Positions 32,231 to 36,766 of a stretch of DNA of 36,766 nt are shown here, one piece after another; position 1 is the stretch's first letter, and every line of letters starts with the position of its first letter. The notes beneath the pieces are model-generated. The model was given only the letters and a program-made list of their open reading frames with translations, was not told the origin of the DNA and did not search any database. A program made the translations under genes and the position numbers. The DNA comes from a bacterium (lineage in GTDB: Bacteria; Vulcanimicrobiota; Vulcanimicrobiia; Vulcanimicrobiales; SCRA01), in the NCBI GenBank assembly GCA_004298665.1, contig SCQY01000089.1:1-36766 (forward strand), in the 5' to 3' direction.

Positions 32231-33619
32231 TTACGCGAGCTGGTAGGCGGGGGTGGCCATGGCGAGATAGACGGCGCCGCGCACGCGCTGCTGATCGTCT
32301 CGCGAGTTGGCGCTGAGATAGGCGGCGATGCGCGCGCGCTGGGCGGGCGAGGCATCTCCTTGGAGCACCAGCTCCACGATAGCGCTCGCCAACGGCTGCG
32401 CGTCGAGCCCGCCGATGCTGGGCACGTAGTCAGCCGGATCGCTGGTCATCGGCGTCATCGCCACGGCGTCGGCAAAGTTCTGCCGCGCGAGCATCGTCGC
32501 CGAGTTGATCCACGCCGCGCCGCCCGGCCACCCCGCGACGTTTGGCGGAATGAAGAGCATCTGCCCCATGCGTGCCATCGCGGCCACCAGCGGCGCAGGC
32601 TCCGGGAGCGTGGCGCGCTCGACCATCCGCAGCATACCGATCACGAACTCCACCGGGCTCTTCACCAACGCGCGGTAGGCACGCGGCGAATAGAAGAGGC
32701 GCGAGCGCAGGAGCGTGCCCATGAACGAAGAGACCCGCCAGCCGTTGCCCGCGAGCAACTGGCCGTAGGCATCGACCAACTCGGGCTCGGGGTCCCAGTA
32801 CAGAAAGTAGGCCAACAGCTTCCCCGTCAGAAAGCGCGGCGTAGCCGTCTGCTGGTAGATGATGGAGATGACGTCGTCGCCGCTCCAGTTGCCGGTCCGC
32901 CCGAGAAACGTCTTGGGACCCGCATCGTGGCGGCGCGCCAGAAAGACGGCGCCGCCGCGATCGGCGAAACGCCCGCCGGTGAGCCCGTAGCCCGTGAAGG
33001 CACGCGCACTCTCGCGCACGTCCTGCTCGGTGTAACCGCTGCCGTGGCCCATCGTGAAGAGCTCCATGAGCTCGCGTGCGAAGTTCTCGTTGGGGCGGCG
33101 ATCGGAACTGCTCGCCGTATCGAGGTAACGCATCATCGCCGGATCGCGCACGAGCCGCCGCGTCAGGTCCTGGAGGCTGCCCAGCGCCATGCGGTGGTAG
33201 AGATTGATCTGGTCGATCATCTCCAGCGGCCGGGTACCCTTCTGAAAGACGGCCGAGGTGAAATGGCCGTGGTAGAAGAGCGCGAGTTTCTCTTGCAGCG
33301 GAGCGGGCGACGTCTGCATCCGCCCGAGCCACCAGCCCGCCATCGCCAGATAGCTCGCGCGACGTTCGTGCGGTTCCCATCCTAGCGCCCCGCCCGGCTG
33401 CGCTGGAAGCTCCGCCGCCGCCGAGAGATCCAGCAGCGAGTCCACGGCACGATCCATGCCCAGCGCCGCCAAGCGAGCGATGTCGTCGCGCGAGCCGCCG
33501 AAGCCCGCGCGGCGCAGCAAGTGGGCGGCATGGCGCTCCGTCCACGGTCCGCGATACGGCAGCAGCGCCGTACGCAGATCGAGCGCACCGGCAGGGCGAA
33601 ACGTCCTGGTGACATCCAT
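32231..33619 (-). CDS. DUF1800 family protein
   Basis: A 462-aa protein. Family features: HAAHLLRRAGFGGSRDDIARLAALG near residue 30, LQEKLALFYHGHFTSAV, DPAMMRYLD, RPNENFARELMELFTMGHGSGYTEQDVRESARAFTGY, and the C-terminal MGQMLFIPPNVAGWPGG. DUF1800 genes are regularly paired with DUF1501 genes; the proteins are large and of unknown activity, with conserved His/Asn/Glu suggesting an enzyme. No convincing signal peptide. A short palindrome (TCCGTT-acgata-AACGGA, 33643-33660) lies in the 87-bp leader and could be an operator; GGAGGACGTGGGA precedes the ATG. Confidence 0.9.
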   Translation of the reverse strand: MDVTRTFRPAGALDLRTALLPYRGPWTERHAAHLLRRAGFGGSRDDIARLAALGMDRAVDSLLDLSAAAELPAQPGGALGWEPHERRASYLAMAGWWLGRMQTSPAPLQEKLALFYHGHFTSAVFQKGTRPLEMIDQINLYHRMALGSLQDLTRRLVRDPAMMRYLDTASSSDRRPNENFARELMELFTMGHGSGYTEQDVRESARAFTGYGLTGGRFADRGGAVFLARRHDAGPKTFLGRTGNWSGDDVISIIYQQTATPRFLTGKLLAYFLYWDPEPELVDAYGQLLAGNGWRVSSFMGTLLRSRLFYSPRAYRALVKSPVEFVIGMLRMVERATLPEPAPLVAAMARMGQMLFIPPNVAGWPGGAAWINSATMLARQNFADAVAMTPMTSDPADYVPSIGGLDAQPLASAIVELVLQGDASPAQRARIAAYLSANSRDDQQRVRGAVYLAMATPAYQLA

Positions 33620-33642
33620 CGTGTCCCACGTCCTCCGTGCTT

Positions 33643-33660
33643 TCCGTTACGATAAACGGA
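33643..33660. promoter_or_regulatory. Palindrome upstream of the DUF1800-DUF1501 pair
   Basis: TCCGTT-acgata-AACGGA is a 6-bp inverted repeat with a 6-nt spacer, 24 bp before the DUF1800 start, in a locally AT-richer stretch. It could be an operator or a leader stem. No promoter elements can be assigned around it. Confidence 0.3.
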
Positions 33661-33706
33661 GAGCGTTCCGAAGACGTTACGCCAAGGGGTCTGCTCTCAT
33701 CTCGCC

Positions 33707-35329
33707 CTACCCTCGCGACTCGATCAGCGAGAGGATCACGTCGCCCTCTTCGGGTTGCTCGCCGTTGCGATAGACGAAGGCGCGCCCGCCGCGCGCTCCG
33801 CACAGCGGCGGCAGGGGACGCTCGCGGCGGCGCACCACCGTGAAGGGCGTGCCGTGGATGCGCACGCGGTCGAGCACGTCGTGGCCGGCCACGCGCTCGG
33901 CGACGAGGGGGGCGGCCAGGTCGCGCAAGGCATGCACCGTCCCGGCATCGAGGTGGCGCTCCACGGCGCGGCCGAGTGCGGCGTTGTTGAAGCGCAAGAC
34001 CACGCGCGTATCGCGGCGCAGCGCACGCGCCGTCAGGGCGACTTTGAGATTGGTGGTGTCGTCGTTGGCCAGCGCCACCACGCCCAGCGCGTTCTCCACG
34101 CCGGCATACTCAAGCGTGCGCTCGCGCGTGGCGTCGCCCGTGAGGACGCTCGCACCGCGGTCGCGTGCCTGAGCCACGAGCGCCGGATCGGGGTTCCGCT
34201 CGACGATCACCACGGGCACGTCGAGCGCCAACAGGTACTCGACCACGCGCGAGCCCACCACGCCGGAGCCGCAGACCACGACGTGGCCATGCGCACCGAT
34301 GCGGCGCATCCCCGCAACGGACTCCTCGCGGCGGCGCACGACGGCGTTGGTCAGCAGCGCAACGACGCTGCCCATCAACGCGATGCCGCCGATCATCACC
34401 GCAATGGTGAAGCTTTCCACGGGCGCCGAGGCATGCCAGAACGAAACGTCGCCGTTCTCGGCGATGCGGCTGGTGACGACGTAGAACGCATCGAGCGGGC
34501 TCAAGCGGAGAACGACGCTGTAGAAGACGGCGGAGACGAGGTAGAGCAGCAGCAATGCCGCGCCTACCCAGAACGAGATCGGGTCCAGGTGACGCAGCAT
34601 CGTCCGCAGCGAGCGCCGGCGGCGGCGCCTGGGCTGCGGGACGACGGGGCGACGAGCACGGGCGATCTGCGCCAAGCGCCCGACGGGCGCGAAGACGATC
34701 AGCTCGTCTCCCGACTCCAGCGGCGCATCCTGCGGCGGATGTCCGTTGATCTCCATCACGCGGCCCCGCAGATGCTCCTCCGCACCGCGCAGGCTCTGGC
34801 CCGCGCACTCGAACTCCTCGGCGCGCCCCGCCGCGAAGGCCAAGAGCGCGTCACTCGCCTCGGGAAAGCGGAACGCGGAGATGATGTGCGGATCGAGGAC
34901 GGCGGCTGCGAAGGTAGCCGCGGCGACGTCGGCGATCGCCACGACGCCGGCATTGGGGAGGACGCGCTCCAGCTCGGCGGCCATGCGGCGGTCGAACTGG
35001 CGTAAGATCAAGCGCACGTCGGGGTGAGCCTCGCGCGCCAAGAGGCCGACGGTCAAGTTGAAGTCGTCGGCCTGCGCGATGCACACCACCACGGCACCCA
35101 AGGGAAGCGGGAGGTGCTCCCACGTCGAGTGGTGCTCGGGATCGGCGTCGCGGTAGCGCGCCCCCAAACGCGTCGCCTCCTCGGCGATGCGGCACGGCGC
35201 GCACCAGAGAAGTTCGACATCGTCCCCCGCCGCGCGCAATTCGCGCAGCACGTCGAGTGCGAGCTCGTCACCGCCCACCAAGACCACGTGGAGTCCGCCG
35301 CTCATCTCCGTGGCGTTCACCTGCCGCAT
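33707..35329 (-). CDS. RCK-2TM-RCK potassium-channel-like protein with an altered filter
   Basis: A 540-aa protein. A first TrkA-N/RCK domain (about 14-140; [11 protein letters not shown], a degenerate nucleotide loop) with a TrkA-C-like part (about 165-215) precedes a basic linker, TM1 (about 251-274), a pore-loop region, TM2 (about 306-331) and a second RCK domain with an intact loop [11 protein letters not shown] (352-362). The pore loop reads [18 protein letters not shown] where homologous channels have a T-x-G-Y-G-D filter, so K+ selectivity is doubtful. It may be a sensor, a non-selective pore or an inactive channel. Start ATG 35329; ATG 35305 is possible. Divergent from the carboxylase gene by 50 bp. 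Confidence 0.85.
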   Translation of the reverse strand: MRQVNATEMSGGLHVVLVGGDELALDVLRELRAAGDDVELLWCAPCRIAEEATRLGARYRDADPEHHSTWEHLPLPLGAVVVCIAQADDFNLTVGLLAREAHPDVRLILRQFDRRMAAELERVLPNAGVVAIADVAAATFAAAVLDPHIISAFRFPEASDALLAFAAGRAEEFECAGQSLRGAEEHLRGRVMEINGHPPQDAPLESGDELIVFAPVGRLAQIARARRPVVPQPRRRRRRSLRTMLRHLDPISFWVGAALLLLYLVSAVFYSVVLRLSPLDAFYVVTSRIAENGDVSFWHASAPVESFTIAVMIGGIALMGSVVALLTNAVVRRREESVAGMRRIGAHGHVVVCGSGVVGSRVVEYLLALDVPVVIVERNPDPALVAQARDRGASVLTGDATRERTLEYAGVENALGVVALANDDTTNLKVALTARALRRDTRVVLRFNNAALGRAVERHLDAGTVHALRDLAAPLVAERVAGHDVLDRVRIHGTPFTVVRRRERPLPPLCGARGGRAFVYRNGEQPEEGDVILSLIESRG

Positions 35330-35379
35330 CGCATCGCCTGCCGGCAAGAGAGGCGGGCCTGGTCCCCGAAGCCTGCCGC

Positions 35380-36766
35380 GTGGCCATACTCGAAACGTAC
35401 GTTGACACGCACTCCGAGGAATACGCACGCAACCGCGAGCGCATGGAGACGCTCTCGGCGCAGCTGCGCGACACCCTCGCCGACGTTCACCAGGGCGGCG
35501 GCCCCAGCGCCGTTGCCAAACACCGCAAGCGCGGCAAGATGACGGCGCGCGAGCGGGTGGACCGGCTGCTCGACGCAGGCTCACCCTTCCTCGAGTTCGG
35601 CGCTTTGGCTGCCTGGGAGATGTATGGCGGCGACGCCCCAAGCGCCGGCATCATCACCGGCATCGGCGTCGTGGAAGGCCAGGACTGCATGATCGTCGCC
35701 AACGACGCGACGGTCAAAGGCGGCACCTACTACCCGCTGACCGTGAAGAAGCACCTGCGCGCCCAGGAGGTCGCCGAGCAGAACTACCTGCCGTGCATCT
35801 ACCTGGTGGACTCTGGGGGCGCCTTCCTGCCCTTACAGGCCGACGTCTTCCCGGACCGCGACCACTTCGGGCGCATCTTCTACAACCAGGCCCAGATGAG
35901 CGCCAAAGGCATTCCACAGATTGCCGCAGTCATGGGCTCGTGCACAGCCGGCGGTGCCTACGTGCCGGCGATGAGCGACGAGACGGTGATCGTCAAAGGC
36001 AACGGCACGATCTTCTTGGGCGGACCGCCGCTGGTAAAGGCGGCCACCGGAGAGGTGGTCAGCGCCGAGGAGCTGGGCGGCGCCGACGTCCATACGCGCA
36101 TCAGCGGTGTGGCCGATCACTTCGCGGAAGATGACCTCCACGCATTGGCGATCGTGCGCGGCGTCGTCTCCGAGCTTCATCGCGAGCACCCGCGCCTCTG
36201 GGACCTCGCCGAACCGGAGCCTCCCGTCTACGATCCCGCCGAGATCTACGGCATCATCCCGCACGACGCGCGCCGCTCCTACGACGTACGCGAGATCATC
36301 GCGCGTCTGGTGGACGGCTCGCGCTTCCACGAATTCAAAGCACGCTACGGGACGACGCTAATCTGCGGCTTCGCGCGCATCGAGGGCCACCCCGTCGGCA
36401 TCATCGCGAACAACGGCATCCTCTTCAGCGAAAGCGCGCTCAAAGCGGCACACTTCATCGAGCTCTGCGCGCAACGCGGCACGCCGCTGGTCTTCCTGCA
36501 GAACATCACCGGCTTCATGGTCGGCAAACAGTACGAGAACGGCGGCATCGCCAAAGACGGCGCCAAGATGGTGACGGCCGTGGCCACCGCCAACGTGCCG
36601 AAGTTCACGGTGATCGTCGGCGGCAGCTTCGGCGCGGGCAACTACGGCATGTGCGGGCGCGCCTACGCGCCTCGTCAGCTCTGGATGTGGCCAAACGCAC
36701 GCATCAGCGTCATGGGCGGTCCGCAGGCGGCCAGCGTCCTCTCCACCGTTAAAGGCGAGCTCACGG
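35380..36766 (+). CDS. Acyl-CoA carboxylase carboxyltransferase subunit, MccB-like (3' truncated by the window)
   Basis: At least 462 residues, open to the window end. It matches the biotin-dependent carboxyltransferase beta subunits of 3-methylcrotonyl-CoA carboxylase (leucine breakdown) or geranyl-CoA carboxylase: [110 protein letters not shown], then [20 protein letters not shown] and NITGFMVG...[16 protein letters not shown]. The start is probably GTG at 35380 ([10 protein letters not shown]); no strong ribosome binding site, and an in-frame ATG follows at 35443. The biotin-carrying alpha subunit would be expected downstream, outside the window. Confidence 0.92.
   Translation, partial: MAILETYVDTHSEEYARNRERMETLSAQLRDTLADVHQGGGPSAVAKHRKRGKMTARERVDRLLDAGSPFLEFGALAAWEMYGGDAPSAGIITGIGVVEGQDCMIVANDATVKGGTYYPLTVKKHLRAQEVAEQNYLPCIYLVDSGGAFLPLQADVFPDRDHFGRIFYNQAQMSAKGIPQIAAVMGSCTAGGAYVPAMSDETVIVKGNGTIFLGGPPLVKAATGEVVSAEELGGADVHTRISGVADHFAEDDLHALAIVRGVVSELHREHPRLWDLAEPEPPVYDPAEIYGIIPHDARRSYDVREIIARLVDGSRFHEFKARYGTTLICGFARIEGHPVGIIANNGILFSESALKAAHFIELCAQRGTPLVFLQNITGFMVGKQYENGGIAKDGAKMVTAVATANVPKFTVIVGGSFGAGNYGMCGRAYAPRQLWMWPNARISVMGGPQAASVLSTVKGELT

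Noticed and set aside
29587-32316. A 909-codon open frame on the plus strand
   Set aside because: It runs antisense through the MBL, DUF2721-flanking and DUF1501 genes; it is Arg/His/Ala-rich with no domain, a typical antisense shadow in high-GC DNA.
35330-35641. N-terminal extension of the RCK channel-like protein
   Set aside because: It is Arg/Pro-rich antisense of the carboxylase gene 5' end.
1-36766. Defence system, biosynthetic cluster, prophage, insertion sequence or CRISPR
   Set aside because: No transposase, integrase, capsid, Cas, restriction-modification or NRPS/PKS genes, and no regular spacer-repeat array is visible; ComM and DprA are housekeeping or competence proteins here.

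Overview
This is a dense, high-GC bacterial chromosome segment (GC about two thirds by eye, strong G/C bias at third codon positions). It holds 36 protein-coding genes that I can support, plus one small ORF that is only probable. I see no rRNA, tRNA, insertion sequence, prophage or CRISPR array. Most content is core metabolism and information processing. The coproheme-decarboxylase-type HemQ, the DUF1501/DUF1800 pair, the DUF5679 zinc ribbon and the SpoIIE phosphatase would suit a high-GC, possibly monoderm lineage or a candidate phylum of the Eremiobacterota type. That placement is a guess from gene content and style; no marker in the window settles it.

Layout. Positions 1-5740 hold the truncated competence helicase gene comM, an antisense-overlapping SAM methyltransferase, a PAS-GAF-GGDEF-EAL cyclic-di-GMP protein and an AlkA-type glycosylase coupled to it by ATGA. 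Positions 5776-6782 are a divergent cupin/MarR pair whose AT-rich intergenic region carries two identical-geometry palindromes (GTAAA-N5-TTTAC). Positions 6880-9083 encode an SDR oxidoreductase, a soluble histidine kinase and a DUF2267 protein. From 9080 to 13320 the minus strand carries a large acyl-CoA synthetase/GNAT protein (Pat-like), rocD and a BFD-like [2Fe-2S] protein. DUF309-hemQ follow on the plus strand, then nrdR-dut-panE on the minus strand behind a good sigma70-like promoter.

Positions 16565-17245 are an unusual small-gene and hairpin-rich interval: a 46-aa DUF5679 protein, a probable 81-aa protein with a near-leaderless promoter, and four hairpins. Plus-strand dprA-rlmH-argS-GH57-like follow (17283-21655). 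The minus-strand run pyrE-C39 peptidase-hisC-GNAT-AI-2E family permease (25873 to 21636) has overlapping or tightly spaced genes and looks like one operon. A SpoIIE-type phosphatase, pyrF, an orphan 47-aa protein with its own terminator, and the run MBL hydrolase-thpR-pyrD come next, so pyrE, pyrF and pyrD lie within 4 kb. The right end has DUF2721, a DUF1800-DUF1501 export pair, an RCK-2TM-RCK channel-like protein and the start of a methylcrotonyl-CoA carboxylase beta-type gene that leaves the window.

No multi-gene system stands out as clearly new. The points most worth a second look are an ArgRS whose HIGH signature reads VVVQ, a channel-like protein without a K+ selectivity filter, a short GH57-like protein that seems to lack the catalytic glutamate, the isolated 47-aa gene, the twin MarR-type operators, and the two near-identical TTGnCn-N18-TATACT promoters that would give very short leaders.
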